Shown: positions 31,301-39,853, counted from the stretch's first letter. The stretch is 43,390 bases of DNA from Phaeodactylibacter sp. (GCA_024103175.1 JAGFJE010000741.1:1-43390); one strand, 5' to 3'. Numbers and translations: made by a program. The notes: generated from the sequence alone by a model not told the origin.

Positions 31301-33796
31301 AGTATAAGGCTCAATGCCTCCGAAAACATCGGCGACAGCGCTTCCGTCAGCCAGGGCGTTACAGCTTACCGAATCGACGGACAAGGTGGTTGCCAGCGAA
31401 TCCATCTGTCCGACAGCAACCTCCAGCGCGGCCGGACAACCGGAATCGTCAATGGCCTGCACCAGATAGGCGCCTGCCTCCAGGCCGGCGAATATGCCGG
31501 AGGTATTTGCCTGCCCATTTACAATGAACTGATAGGGGGCCACACCGCCGGTTGCGGAAAGGGTAATGCTTCCATCGCCACTGCCAAAACAAGAAGCATC
31601 GGTAATTGAAAGCACCTGCACCGTGGGCGGCACACAGTCGGGAGTAGAACATTCGATGGTGGAAATGAGGTTTTCACACGGCCCGGTGGCCCGCACCTGC
31701 AAGTGCACCGATGTCGCCAGGTTTAGGCCGGTAACCGTATGTTCTTCATTACCGCTGGCCAGCGTCCAGCCGGCACTGTCGACATTCACCTCATAACCGG
31801 TAGCGCCGGAGACGGCGGGCCAGTCCACCGTAATGCTGTTGCTAGTAACCACAGCGCAGGAAAGCTGAGGCGCCGCCAGGGGCGGCAGGACTTCGATGGC
31901 GACCTCATCGCTGGCAGAGCAGCCATAAGAATCGGTAGCGGCCACCGTGTAGGTGGCCGTAGTATCCGGGCTGGCCATCGGCTCGGGGCAACCCACACAG
32001 CTGAGGCCGGCAGCGGGCTGCCAGCTGTAATTAATCTCATAAGAAGGGGTGAAGGTGATAGACCAGCGGTTCAGCACCGGGACATCGGCGGAGAACTTGT
32101 CGAGGAGGGCCAGCCGCCAGGCGCCGTTTACCGGGCGGCCATCACCGTACAGGTCTGCCCAGGTGCCTTCCGGGGCAAACTCGCCGGTAAAGGGCTGGGC
32201 GGCGGCGCCCAGGCTGGTAATAGGGGTAGTGGCCAACGGCGTGAAACAAGTCCCGATAAAATTATCCCCCGCATTGCCGATATCGGTTACCAGTTCCAGA
32301 AACTGGCCGCCGGGAGAGATCAGAAAAATGCGCAGGTCATCCACCCAGGTAGTCCGCAGGTCTTCGATGCAAACAGAGCGAATGACCCCTGGCCCCAGCG
32401 TGGCCGGAAGTACACCAAAGACCTCGATATCGGAATAAAGAGTAACATTAGGCGGGCTGATAACCAGGGTGTCCTCACTGTAGAAAACAGGAGGTTCGGG
32501 AAGCGGCACATCGGCCGAGCCGTCCAGGGTTATCGATTCTCCCCGGCACAGGGAAGTATCGGGAGGCAGCTCAGGTTCCAGGAGGATATTTTCCCGGATC
32601 GGGATGATGATAGTATCCCGGTTGCAGGGGTCGCGCTGCACATCGATAACGATAGTTTCGGTTCCTTCCGGAAGGCCGTCATCCAGAGCGATAATGGGAA
32701 TAGACAGTATGCTGTCGCCGGCAGGGATAAACAGGCCGGGTGGAATGAACTCATAGTCCACCCCATTCTCCGCTGTGCCGAGAACAAGGTAATCAATGGG
32801 ATGATCCGATTCGGCCGGCGCCGGCAGGGAGAAGATCAGCTGGCCTTCGGCACAACCTTCGGCTACCGAACCATCGAGGCTGACGGTAACCGCCTCTACA
32901 TCCAGGGAGCCGGTGCCAAAGCTTTTAGCTTCGAGAAAAACCCCGGAATCGAAGAGTTCGTCGGCCACATCGCAGATTACCAGCTTTATGGTATAGGTGC
33001 TACAGGGGAAGACTACCGCCTCAGCGGTAAAGACATCGGTAAGGCCATTGTACACCGGCCGGTTCGGGCTGCCGTTATTATTGTTGTAATATTGAGAATA
33101 GGCAAGGGAACCGTTGGGCGGAATGCAGTTGACAGGAGTCCCGCTTGAACCCACTACTCCGGGGTTGACATTATTGATGGCCACCGGGAGGCTGGTTCCC
33201 GGTATGAGGGCGATATTTTCAGCACCATTGGAATACGGTCCGTTGATACCCGGCCCACTGATGAAAAAGCCGAAGACATCGTTAAAATCTGAACATACGT
33301 ATTCAGGATACTCCTCCGAAGCAAAAACGTAGCGAAAACGGAGGGTGTCGGAAATGGGGATGAAGGTAATGGTGTAAGCAACCAGGTCATTCATCTCGTC
33401 TGTCCCGGCCAGTGCCTCCATATCCGGGTCAAAGGCTGCGCCGGAAGCCCAGGTGCTGGACTGAGCCCCTCCGGGAGAATCAACGCCCACCTGGGCGAAG
33501 TTGGTGGCGGCAAAACCTGTAGACATGACGATGCCCCGCTGCAGCCCGACTTCATCTCCCCCATTCTGAAAAAAGCCGACGGAAGCAGGGGTTCCCTGAA
33601 ACTGTACATCCACTACTTCCACGCCTTCGCCGAGAAAAATATTCGTGATCAGGTTTTCGGGAGTGATAGGCGGGCCGTTGCTGACTTCCAGGGGTTGGCC
33701 GAATAGCAGTTTGGGCACGGCAAAGAGCGTGATGAACAAAGTGAATTTCCAATCTGTTTTCAGGTATGCTTTCATCAAGTTTGAATTGTTGGCCAT
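28331..33796 (-). CDS. Giant SprB-repeat surface protein with T9SS type B C-terminus
   Basis: 1821 residues; an alternative start at 33775 (MKAYLKTDWK) gives a cleaner signal peptide ending near LLFGQ. Domains in order: choice-of-anchor L (about 38-290; FFQNGGDEVGLQRGIVMSTG), Calx-beta-like (about 300-410), a proprotein-convertase-P-like domain (about 445-600; DDLRIFLISPGG, ending NRWSITF), a PKD/Ig-like part, a fibronectin type III-like domain (about 655-730), then 12 SprB repeats of about 75 residues, each with a Cys-x-Gly..DG start, a GG..PY.F.W core and a TVTD.nGC end. The C-terminus is the gliding-motility-type T9SS type B domain (TGFTPNEDGNNDRL, YDRWGELLFE, GLYIWHLGVE). It is probably a cell-surface or secreted adhesin involved in attachment or gliding. 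Confidence 0.92.
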   Translation of the reverse strand: MANNSNLMKAYLKTDWKFTLFITLFAVPKLLFGQPLEVSNGPPITPENLITNIFLGEGVEVVDVQFQGTPASVGFFQNGGDEVGLQRGIVMSTGFAATNFAQVGVDSPGGAQSSTWASGAAFDPDMEALAGTDEMNDLVAYTITFIPISDTLRFRYVFASEEYPEYVCSDFNDVFGFFISGPGINGPYSNGAENIALIPGTSLPVAINNVNPGVVGSSGTPVNCIPPNGSLAYSQYYNNNNGSPNRPVYNGLTDVFTAEAVVFPCSTYTIKLVICDVADELFDSGVFLEAKSFGTGSLDVEAVTVSLDGSVAEGCAEGQLIFSLPAPAESDHPIDYLVLGTAENGVDYEFIPPGLFIPAGDSILSIPIIALDDGLPEGTETIVIDVQRDPCNRDTIIIPIRENILLEPELPPDTSLCRGESITLDGSADVPLPEPPVFYSEDTLVISPPNVTLYSDIEVFGVLPATLGPGVIRSVCIEDLRTTWVDDLRIFLISPGGQFLELVTDIGNAGDNFIGTCFTPLATTPITSLGAAAQPFTGEFAPEGTWADLYGDGRPVNGAWRLALLDKFSADVPVLNRWSITFTPSYEINYSWQPAAGLSCVGCPEPMASPDTTATYTVAATDSYGCSASDEVAIEVLPPLAAPQLSCAVVTSNSITVDWPAVSGATGYEVNVDSAGWTLASGNEEHTVTGLNLATSVHLQVRATGPCENLISTIECSTPDCVPPTVQVLSITDASCFGSGDGSITLSATGGVAPYQFIVNGQANTSGIFAGLEAGAYLVQAIDDSGCPAALEVAVGQMDSLATTLSVDSVSCNALADGSAVADVFGGIEPYTFLWSDGQGGPTATGLAAGAYQLTVTDAGSCSSTYEITVGEPPALTVEVETDSALCAGIANGRARVTAAGGSGVYNYDFGPGIIIGTSSNHAVGLSAGDYAVTVTDSEGCEVEAGYTIGEPLPLQAQLSAVDASCAGTSSAAVEAAVSGGAYPYTFTWLDAAMDVVGIGPSQDGLPAGQYILEVEDVNGCSTSANITAGQPLPLDYSLEVVPATCPGVGDGSASLQISGGVPGYAYNWNDIGPGPAARDNLATGDYTVTVTDLNGCTLEIALEVTSPQAIALDVATTPASCFGNADGQAMVVASGGAGNYSYLWGDGQNTPVATGLSAGSISVLVTDENGCQANETAVVDEPSALAVVLEGAGPGCFGGDDGTATATGEGGAGGYSYQWNGGQDSPTVAGLSAGLHRVTVTDGNGCTAIDSILLEEPAALMSSATTEAATCNPQPDGSAMAAVQGGTPPYAFSWSDGQSQPTAEGLAIGSYTLSITDANGCLRVDTVEVGGIPPIMLVLEKSDASCNGGADGAATVTAQGGTGNYTYNWSAGVPGGPQATNLAAGNYSVTVMDELGCFAIDSILVGEPEALLLETIAGQVSCSGDMDGRLSLAISGGAPPYQVLWSTGDNTNTPDGLGVGSYFVTVTDANGCQASGSEQVFSANPIDITVEMEDALCFGQANGAARVQASGGEPPYAFRWSNGATGPALENIAAGNYSLSITDAAGCEVVEEVAVGQPDEPLWAALNPANVSCYGKTDGRIEVETFGGTPTYRYSLDGEFFSGSNVFIGLDPGTYTVQIRDANGCTLQSRPVVVGEPQPILVDLGETKAVGFGQNFRLLPIINGGAGGLSFSWTPRDSTILDCFDCRAPLVTVTEQASLKLVVTDEGGCIGEDIVTVYPQKDRPVFVPTGFTPNEDGNNDRLLVHAREDIQARIRYFRVYDRWGELLFEANEITPNDEQAGWDGTFRGKPVQAGLYIWHLGVEFVDGNREEFSGSTTLIR

Positions 33797-33856
33797 AATG
33801 ATTTACCCCATTCACGGGCAGGCAGGTAATGCTCACAAAGATCCGGAGCCGGACCG

Positions 33857-33864
33857 CAAAGATA
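33857..33864 (-). promoter_or_regulatory. Predicted -7 element for the SprB-repeat adhesin
   Basis: Read on the minus strand, this is TATCTTTG, an exact match to TAnnTTTG. It lies about 60 bases before the first adhesin start codon. No convincing TTG element was found at the usual distance upstream. Confidence 0.45.
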
Positions 33865-34037
33865 AACCATCTTTCCTTCCTGCGGATGTTGGCCTGCTAA
33901 AATTAGAGGCTTTATCCTAAAAACCCTATTCCGGGCCGGCAAACGCCCCCCTTTGTCCTTCGCCCTGCAATCCCGGGCAGGCTTCAAGACAAAAGGCGGC
34001 GTAGTTACTCCCCGAAAAACCCGTTTTAATCTAATTT

Positions 34038-34070
34038 TTTGTTACTTCCACCTCCTGTGGGGTAACTTTG
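34038..34070 (+). promoter_or_regulatory. Predicted promoter of sppA
   Basis: TTTG at 34038-34041 and TAACTTTG at 34063-34070 are 21 bases apart, a full match to the Bacteroidota consensus. Transcription would start near 34077, leaving about 20 bases before the ATG at 34097. This excludes the longer frame starting at 33953. Confidence 0.75.
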
Positions 34071-34096
34071 CAACACAAAAACTTAAGCACAAAAAA

Positions 34097-35869
34097 ATGG
34101 GACAATTCTTTAAGTTCTTACTCGCTTCTTGTCTCGGTATCTTTATCGCCTTTTTCTTAATGCTGAGCATCGGTGGGCTGGTGATCAGTCAAATCGCCAG
34201 GCAGGCGGACCGGCCTAAAGATATAAAACCCAATACGGTTCTCCACCTCACCTTTGACGACCCCATCCCGGAACAGACCAACAACCTGGAGCTCGACCCC
34301 TTCGATTTCAAGAAAAAGAAGATCCTGGGGCTCCAGGAAATGCTCAACACACTGGAAAGAGCAAAGGAAGATGACAATATCAAGGGCATCTTCCTGGAAG
34401 TGGACGGCCTGGCGAGCGGCGGATTGGCGACCTCAGCGGTTCTGCGCGATGCCCTCCTGGAATTCAGGAAAGGGGGTAAGTTCATTATCGCCTACTCCAA
34501 GTACTACTCTCAGGGCGCCTATTACCTGGCCAGCAGCGCCGACCTGCTCATGGTCAACCCGCTGGGCATAATCGACTTCCGGGGGTTTGCAGCCCAGGTT
34601 CCTTACTTCAAAGACCTGCTGGACAAGGTCGGCATAGATATGCAGGTGTACTACGCCGGCAAGTTCAAAGGCGCCAGCGAGCCCTACCGGCTCAACAAGA
34701 TGAGCAAGGAAAACCGCATGCAGATCCGCGAATACCTCGATGATATTTATGAGAATTTCATTCAAGACATCAGCGTTTCCCGCAACCTCAGCGAGGAGCG
34801 CCTCCGGCAGCTGGCGGCCGACTACGTAGGGATGAACCCCCAGGCCGCTGCCGAAGCCGGCCTGGCCGACAAGGTGGCCCACCGCAGTGACGCCCTGGAA
34901 GAGTTGCGCAGCCGCCTGGGCCTGGATGAAGAGGAAAAGATCCCGATGGCCTCCATCGAAGAATACAACCGCGCTAACCCCGGTAAAAAAGACTACGGCA
35001 TCAAAAATAAGATCGCCGTCATCTACGCCGAAGGCACGATCGTCGATGGAGATGGGTCTCCGGGAAGCATCGGCGACGACAAATACGCCAAATACATCCA
35101 GCAGATCCGCCGGGATGAAAACATCAAGGCTATCGTCCTGCGGGTCAACTCCCCGGGCGGAAGCGCCATGGCTTCGGAAAGTATCTGGAAAGAGCTGAAC
35201 CTGGCCAGGGCCGACGGCAAACAGGTAGTGGTAAGCATGGGCGATTATGCTGCTTCCGGCGGTTACTACATTTCTGCCATGGCCGATTCCATTTTTGCCG
35301 AGCCGAATACCCTGACCGGCTCTATCGGCGTAGTCCTGGCCATCCCCGACGCCAGTGAATTGCTGGATGAAAAAGCCGGTATCCATTTCGATTCGGTGAA
35401 GACCGGCCCCTACGCCACCGGCATCACGCCTTTATATCCGTTATCTCCGGGTGCATCCCGCATCCTGCAAAAGCGGACCGATGACATGTACGAGACCTTC
35501 CTGGCGCGTGTGGCCGAAGGGCGTAAGATGAGCCGCGATTCGGTCAACGCCATCGCCCAGGGCCGGGTCTGGACCGGAGAAAAGGCGCTGGAGATCGGCC
35601 TTGTGGACAGAATAGGCGGGCTAGATCAGGCCATCGCTTCCGCCGCCGCCATGGCGGAACTGGACGAGTACCGCCTGACGGAATACCCGAGGGTAAAAGA
35701 CCCCATACAGCAGCTGATCGAACAATGGTTCGGAGAAGAGGACGTCCGGGCGAAGGCCGTCTTGAAATCCGAACTGGGCGAATATTATCCGTATCTGCGT
35801 TTCGTACAGGAACTCAAGGATTCCAAAGGGTTCCAGGCAAGGCTGCCGGTTTGGATACCGTTTAACTGA
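34097..35869 (+). CDS. sppA: Signal peptide peptidase SppA, 67 kDa type
   Basis: 590 residues from the ATG at 34097, close to the E. coli enzyme (618). One N-terminal membrane segment (about residues 5-33) anchors it with the catalytic part outside the cytoplasm. The two tandem ClpP-like halves are both present. The catalytic lysine is Lys191 in GKFKGASEPY in the first half, and the nucleophile is Ser387 in GDYAASGGYYIS in the second half; RVNSPGGSA and LTGSIGVV flank it. It degrades signal peptide remnants left in the membrane. It stands as a single gene with its own promoter, and a perfect hairpin follows. Confidence 0.93.
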   Translation: MGQFFKFLLASCLGIFIAFFLMLSIGGLVISQIARQADRPKDIKPNTVLHLTFDDPIPEQTNNLELDPFDFKKKKILGLQEMLNTLERAKEDDNIKGIFLEVDGLASGGLATSAVLRDALLEFRKGGKFIIAYSKYYSQGAYYLASSADLLMVNPLGIIDFRGFAAQVPYFKDLLDKVGIDMQVYYAGKFKGASEPYRLNKMSKENRMQIREYLDDIYENFIQDISVSRNLSEERLRQLAADYVGMNPQAAAEAGLADKVAHRSDALEELRSRLGLDEEEKIPMASIEEYNRANPGKKDYGIKNKIAVIYAEGTIVDGDGSPGSIGDDKYAKYIQQIRRDENIKAIVLRVNSPGGSAMASESIWKELNLARADGKQVVVSMGDYAASGGYYISAMADSIFAEPNTLTGSIGVVLAIPDASELLDEKAGIHFDSVKTGPYATGITPLYPLSPGASRILQKRTDDMYETFLARVAEGRKMSRDSVNAIAQGRVWTGEKALEIGLVDRIGGLDQAIASAAAMAELDEYRLTEYPRVKDPIQQLIEQWFGEEDVRAKAVLKSELGEYYPYLRFVQELKDSKGFQARLPVWIPFN

Positions 35870-35878
35870 ATTGAAAGA

Positions 35879-35911
35879 AGATTTTCCAGGCCTCGGAGGC
35901 CTGGAAAATCT
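35879..35911. repeat. Perfect 15-bp hairpin repeat after sppA
   Basis: AGATTTTCCAGGCCT (35879-35893) and its exact reverse complement (35897-35911) flank a 3-base CGG loop. It lies between sppA and the glycosyltransferase gene and may act as a terminator, although only the mixed run TATTCTTCTTATTTT follows. The symmetry also fits a dispersed palindromic intergenic repeat. Confidence 0.8.
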
Positions 35912-35931
35912 ATTCTTCTTATTTTGGCCGG

Positions 35932-37416
35932 ATGAACCGATGGCCATCCTTTTCCACAGCCGCCGCCCTGTTACTGCTGGCCGCAGGCATTGCCTTACGG
36001 GTGTGGTACTACCTGGATGCTCGTTCCCTGTTCATTGATGAGGCCAACCTGGCGCTCAACATTTCCGAACTTCCCTACAGCCGCTTCTTTCAGCCGCTTC
36101 TCTACGACCAGTATGCTCCGCCCCTGTTCCTGGTGTTTACCAAAGGGGCCGTTGCGTTGCTGGGCAACCACGAATGGGGCCTGCGGCTCTGGCCCCTATT
36201 AGGTGGAATTTTCCTGCTGGCCGCGATCTGGATGATCAACAGGAAGCTTCAGCTGGCTCCCGCCGTTCACTGGTTTCCACTGGCCATGGTTGCCATGTCG
36301 CCCTTCCTCCTTCGTTTTGGCACCGAACTAAAGCAATACAGCACCGATGGAGCATTGGCCATTGGATTTATCCTGCTGGCCTTACAGCTACCTCCTGATA
36401 AGATGAAAGCCCGGCATTTCCTGCTATGGGCGTTTGCCGGCAGCCTGGCCCTCTGGTTTTCCATGCCCGCCGTATTTGTGCTCTGTGGGATCGGCGCCTA
36501 TTACCTTTATATTTTTATTTTCCGGAAGAACAGCAAGGCCATCGCAGCGCTGGCCGCAGTTGGCGCCGCCTGGCTGTTTTCTTTTTTGGCCCTGTACTAC
36601 AGCGTGCTTCAGGATGGCGTAGGGCGGGAAATGTTACAAAATTACCACGCCGCCTATTTCTTTCCGCTGCAGTTCTGGAAAGCGCAGGCCTGGGAGCAGC
36701 TGGGTGGGATCTTATTCGGCTTGTTCAGCCCGGCCCTGGGCTTCACCGCCATTGGATTGGCCGTGGGCGCCTGCCTGATGCTTTGGGGCGCTTACCGCCT
36801 TGCCGTTCAGAATACGGAGCTTTTTCTGCTGCTGGCCGTACCCATCCTGGCCTGTTTTGCGGCCTCCGCCCTCCACAAGTTCTCCCTCATCCCCCGGGTA
36901 GCCCTTTTTATGATGCCCCTCTTTCTGGTGCTGGCCGCCTGTGGCGCTTCGGAAGCCTGGAAAAAAGCGGGAAGGTATGCCCGGCTGGCCCTGCTTGCCC
37001 TGCTTATCCTGGAGGCGGCGCCCTTCGCCAATTCGCTGGGCAAACTGGGAGATTCCACCGAGATCGAGAACCTCAAAGGCGTCCTGGTATCCATAAAGGA
37101 AACCGGGAAGGAAGGCCCGGCGTTTATCGGCCTGGAAGCCGGCCCGGCCTATCTTTACTACAGCCGATGGCATGTTCACAAAGAGAAATATTCTCTGCCG
37201 CGCGGCGTTGTGCTGAGATGGGATGACGTCCTGGAAGACATTCTGGAGAAACAGCGGCGGCCGCAAACCTCCGGCTTCTGGCTGGTTTTTTCCCACCTGG
37301 TATCTGACGCCTCCAGGAATAAGATGGCGCGGATGAGGAATACGGCAGGGGTGATAGCCAGAGAGGAGAAACAGATAGAAAAGACGGGGGCGGCGGGATA
37401 CTGGTTTGGGTATTAA
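35932..37416 (+). CDS. Multi-pass membrane glycosyltransferase, GT39/ArnT-like
   Basis: 494 residues with about ten hydrophobic segments. The first extracytoplasmic loop holds the acidic signature of GT-C enzymes in SLFIDEANLA (about residues 35-44), followed by YAPPLFLVFTKGA and EWGLRLWPLLGG, which are typical of the ArnT/PMT_2-like family. The C-terminal 100 residues are soluble. Such enzymes transfer sugars from polyprenyl-phosphate donors on the outer face of the inner membrane to lipids or proteins; the acceptor is unknown. It stands alone between the hairpin repeat and a converging reductase gene. Confidence 0.8.
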   Translation: MNRWPSFSTAAALLLLAAGIALRVWYYLDARSLFIDEANLALNISELPYSRFFQPLLYDQYAPPLFLVFTKGAVALLGNHEWGLRLWPLLGGIFLLAAIWMINRKLQLAPAVHWFPLAMVAMSPFLLRFGTELKQYSTDGALAIGFILLALQLPPDKMKARHFLLWAFAGSLALWFSMPAVFVLCGIGAYYLYIFIFRKNSKAIAALAAVGAAWLFSFLALYYSVLQDGVGREMLQNYHAAYFFPLQFWKAQAWEQLGGILFGLFSPALGFTAIGLAVGACLMLWGAYRLAVQNTELFLLLAVPILACFAASALHKFSLIPRVALFMMPLFLVLAACGASEAWKKAGRYARLALLALLILEAAPFANSLGKLGDSTEIENLKGVLVSIKETGKEGPAFIGLEAGPAYLYYSRWHVHKEKYSLPRGVVLRWDDVLEDILEKQRRPQTSGFWLVFSHLVSDASRNKMARMRNTAGVIAREEKQIEKTGAAGYWFGY

Positions 37417-37443
37417 GCTTGCTTGGAAGAGTTGGGAGAGGCT

Positions 37444-37980
37444 TTAAAAGGCCAGAAACTCCAGCGCATGGGCCCGCATCACTTCCAGCGTTTCCTCATC
37501 GACCACTTCCCCGTTTCCTGCCTTCAGGTCAGATATACGGGAGATCGGCAACTTATCCGGCATCACGATGGCGCCCAGGTAATTGAGCACTCCGGTGAGG
37601 TGCTCCATGCCCCGCAGGTTGCCTGCCCGGCCGGTGGCGATGCCGACGAGCGCCGCCTTCTTGCCTTTAAAATTGGAAGTGTACTTCCGCACGGTGCAGG
37701 CGTCGATGAAGAGTTTCACGGCGCCCGGAAAGCCGCCGTTGTATTCCGGAGTGACAAAGACGAATTTCTGGGCGGGGAGGATATACTCGTCCTGCAGGCG
37801 TTTCAGGCTGGGCGCCTGCTGTTTGTACATCTCGGGGAAGAACCAGTCGTGAGGAATGTGTTCCAGTGCAAGCAGCTTGACCTCCTCCTCGGTGCTTTCC
37901 TGCAGCATTTCGAAGTAGAGCCGGGCGAATTTGAGGCATTCGCTGTTCTTGCGGTTGGTTCCGGAAATTACGGTGATCAT
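37444..37980 (-). CDS. NADPH-dependent FMN reductase family flavoprotein
   Basis: About 178 residues, starting MITVISGTNRKNSECLKFAR; an upstream in-frame ATG at 38004 adds eight unlikely residues. The flavodoxin-like fold is shown by the phosphate-binding SGTNRKNS near residues 6-13, the conserved VTPEYNGGFPGAVKLFIDA near 78-96, and KGKKAALVGIATGRAGN. The family reduces FMN, quinones or azo compounds with NAD(P)H. The substrate is not evident. It converges with the glycosyltransferase gene, with 27 bp between them. Confidence 0.87.
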   Translation of the reverse strand: MITVISGTNRKNSECLKFARLYFEMLQESTEEEVKLLALEHIPHDWFFPEMYKQQAPSLKRLQDEYILPAQKFVFVTPEYNGGFPGAVKLFIDACTVRKYTSNFKGKKAALVGIATGRAGNLRGMEHLTGVLNYLGAIVMPDKLPISRISDLKAGNGEVVDEETLEVMRAHALEFLAF

Positions 37981-38024
37981 TGGCACTGAGCCCTTTTGGT
38001 ACACGATATTGAAAATACTGGCTA

Positions 38025-38044
38025 CTACACAGTTGAGTGTGTAG
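38025..38044. repeat. Small dyad upstream of reductase/UPF0173 genes
   Basis: CTACACA (38025-38031) and TGTGTAG (38038-38044) form a perfect 7-bp dyad with a 6-base spacer. It lies in the 224-bp region between the divergent FMN reductase and UPF0173 genes, 45 bp from the reductase start, and could be an operator. Confidence 0.3.
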
Positions 38045-38204
38045 AATTGTTCACCTGTTTTGGCAAATTTTCTTTGCGGGCGCCGGAGGGTGAAAAAGAG
38101 CGCCTATATTTTAAGGGAAAAGCTCAGGAAATCGCCCTCAGATTTCCTATATTCAGGCGTCCAAAAAAGAAGCCGCTTTCTTTTTCATTAAAAACCAAAC
38201 AGAT

Positions 38205-38885
38205 ATGAAACTGACGTACTACGGCCATTCCACCTTCGCCGTTGAAATGAAAGGAAAAAACATCCTGTTCGACCCCTTTATTACGCCCAATGAACTAGCC
38301 AAGGATATCGATGTCAACCAGATAAAAGCCGATTACCTGCTGATCACCCACGGGCACGGCGACCACGTGGCCGATGCCGAGAGTATAGGAAAAAAGAATA
38401 AATCGAAGGTTGTTTCCAATTTCGAGATCGTCAGCTGGTTTGAAAATAAAGGGCTGGAGGGCCACCCCATGAACCACGGCGGGAAAGTGGAATTTGACTT
38501 CGGCACGGCGAAATACGTCAATGCGGTCCACTCCAGCGTCCTGCCCGATGGCACTTACGGCGGCAACCCGGGAGGCTTTGTGGTTTGGAATGATGAGGTA
38601 TGCTTCTACCACGCCGGAGACACGGCGCTGACCATGGACATGAAGCTCCTGCCGCTGACCTGCCCCAAGCTGGATTTCGCGATCCTGCCCATCGGCGACA
38701 ACTTCACCATGGGCTATGAAGACGCCGTCCTCGCCAGCGATTATATCGGGTGTGATAAGGTTATCGGCTGCCACTACGATACCTTCGGTTACATCAAAAT
38801 AGGCCACGCTGCAGCCAAAAAAGCTTTTGCAGATAAAGGAAAAGAGTTAATTTTGCTGTCAATAGGTGAAAGCCTCGAGCTTTAA
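38205..38885 (+). CDS. UPF0173 metal-dependent hydrolase (metallo-beta-lactamase fold)
   Basis: 226 residues, the usual UPF0173 length. The N-terminus MKLTYYGHSTFAVE and the metal site THGHGDHVAD (HxHxDH, near residues 49-56) are diagnostic, with further ligands in NAVHSS, FYHAGDTAL and the C-terminal CHYDTFGY. It is cytoplasmic, with no leader. The family consists of zinc-dependent hydrolases related to UlaG; the physiological substrate is not known. It is a single gene, followed by the inverted repeat ahead of parA. Confidence 0.92.
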   Translation: MKLTYYGHSTFAVEMKGKNILFDPFITPNELAKDIDVNQIKADYLLITHGHGDHVADAESIGKKNKSKVVSNFEIVSWFENKGLEGHPMNHGGKVEFDFGTAKYVNAVHSSVLPDGTYGGNPGGFVVWNDEVCFYHAGDTALTMDMKLLPLTCPKLDFAILPIGDNFTMGYEDAVLASDYIGCDKVIGCHYDTFGYIKIGHAAAKKAFADKGKELILLSIGESLEL

Positions 38886-38898
38886 TCCGAAACTACAG

Positions 38899-38969
38899 CA
38901 GGGTGAAGTTGAAGCCCGTAAAACCAGGATATTCCGTAGCAACAGCGGCAGGGCTTCCACTTCACCCTG
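38899..38969. promoter_or_regulatory. Long inverted repeat between UPF0173 gene and parA
   Basis: CAGGGTGAAGTTGAAGCCC (38899-38917) and GGGCTTCCACTTCACCCTG (38951-38969) pair over 19 bp with one mismatch, around a 33-base loop. It starts 14 bp after the UPF0173 stop and ends 31 bp before parA. It could be a terminator without a T-run, an attenuator, or a DNA element. It does not match parS. Confidence 0.6.
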
Positions 38970-38999
38970 TATTGTTTAAATTTCATTCCAAACTACGCC

Positions 39000-39800
39000 A
39001 TGGGAAAAGTTATAGCAATCGCCAACCAGAAAGGAGGCGTCGGAAAAACGACAACGGCCATCAACCTGGCAGCCAGCCTGGCCATTCTGGAGAAAAAGGT
39101 TCTGCTCATCGATGCGGACCCGCAATCCAACGCCTCCTCCGGGGTCGGCGTGATGCCGGATGACGTGGAGACCAGCCTCTACGACTGTATGGTCGGCGGT
39201 GTGGACACCATAGAGTGCATCTACGAGACGGATACGCCCAACCTGCATATCATACCGTCGACCATTGACCTGGTGGGCGCCGAGATCGAGCTGGTCAGCC
39301 GCATGAAGCGGGAGTTTCTCCTCCGGGACGCTGTGGAGCAGGTGCGCGGAGATTACGACTATATCTTCATCGACTGCCTGCCCTCTCTGGGCCTGATCAC
39401 CATCAACGCCCTGACGGCCGCTGATTCGGTGCTGGTGCCGGTGCAGTGCGAGTTTTTCGCCCTCGAAGGCCTGTCCCGCCTGCGGGAAACCATCGAACTG
39501 GTACAGGCCAAACTGAACCCGGGGCTGAAGATCGAGGGCATCCTGCTGTCTATGTACGACAGCCGCCTCCGCCTGGCCAACATCGTAGTGGAAGAGGTAC
39601 GGGAGCTCTTTAAGGAAGAGGTGCTCGACACCATCATCCACCGCAACTCCAAGCTCGGGGAAGCGCCCAACCTGCACATGCCGGTGGCCATGATCAACGC
39701 CAGCAGCCGGGGCAGCATCAATTTCTTCAACCTGGCCAAGGAGTTCCTGAAAAACAACAACGATAAGATCCGGCCGAAGAGCGGGGCGAGCATGAATTGA
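39000..39800 (+). CDS. parA: Chromosome partitioning ATPase ParA/Soj
   Basis: 266 residues, the short chromosomal type lacking the N-terminal DNA-binding domain of plasmid ParA. The deviant Walker A motif KGGVGKTTT is at residues 11-19 with the signature lysine, Walker A' is [13 protein letters not shown] near 35-47 and Walker B is [11 protein letters not shown] near 121-131. It forms ATP-dependent dimers on nucleoid DNA and moves ParB-parS complexes during segregation. It is followed 53 bp later by parB, which has its own predicted promoter in the overlap region. Confidence 0.96.
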   Translation: MGKVIAIANQKGGVGKTTTAINLAASLAILEKKVLLIDADPQSNASSGVGVMPDDVETSLYDCMVGGVDTIECIYETDTPNLHIIPSTIDLVGAEIELVSRMKREFLLRDAVEQVRGDYDYIFIDCLPSLGLITINALTAADSVLVPVQCEFFALEGLSRLRETIELVQAKLNPGLKIEGILLSMYDSRLRLANIVVEEVRELFKEEVLDTIIHRNSKLGEAPNLHMPVAMINASSRGSINFFNLAKEFLKNNNDKIRPKSGASMN

Positions 39801-39826
39801 TGCCAGCCCATTTTTCTTACCTTTGC
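39797..39826 (+). promoter_or_regulatory. Predicted internal promoter of parB
   Basis: TTG at 39797-39799 (inside the end of parA) and TACCTTTG at 39818-39825 are 18 bases apart, a full consensus match. Transcription would start near 39832, about 22 bases before the ATG at 39854. This supports that ATG over an upstream in-frame start at 39797. Confidence 0.7.
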
Positions 39827-39853
39827 AGCGGATCCAAAACCAAGTGTGTCGAT

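Noticed and set aside
28900..31650. Regularly spaced repeats that might suggest CRISPR or a tandem DNA array
   Set aside because: The periodicity of about 225 bp comes from SprB protein repeats; DNA copies are diverged and in frame.
31739..33148. 469-residue plus-strand frame
   Set aside because: Antisense of the adhesin domains (P-like, Calx-beta, anchor L), which are clear on the minus strand.
37423..37989. 188-residue plus-strand frame
   Set aside because: Antisense of the FMN reductase gene, whose flavin motifs are on the minus strand.
38362..38369. CCACGTGG as a possible parS core near parAB
   Set aside because: It lies inside the UPF0173 coding region and the flanks do not match the GTT/AAC arms of parS.
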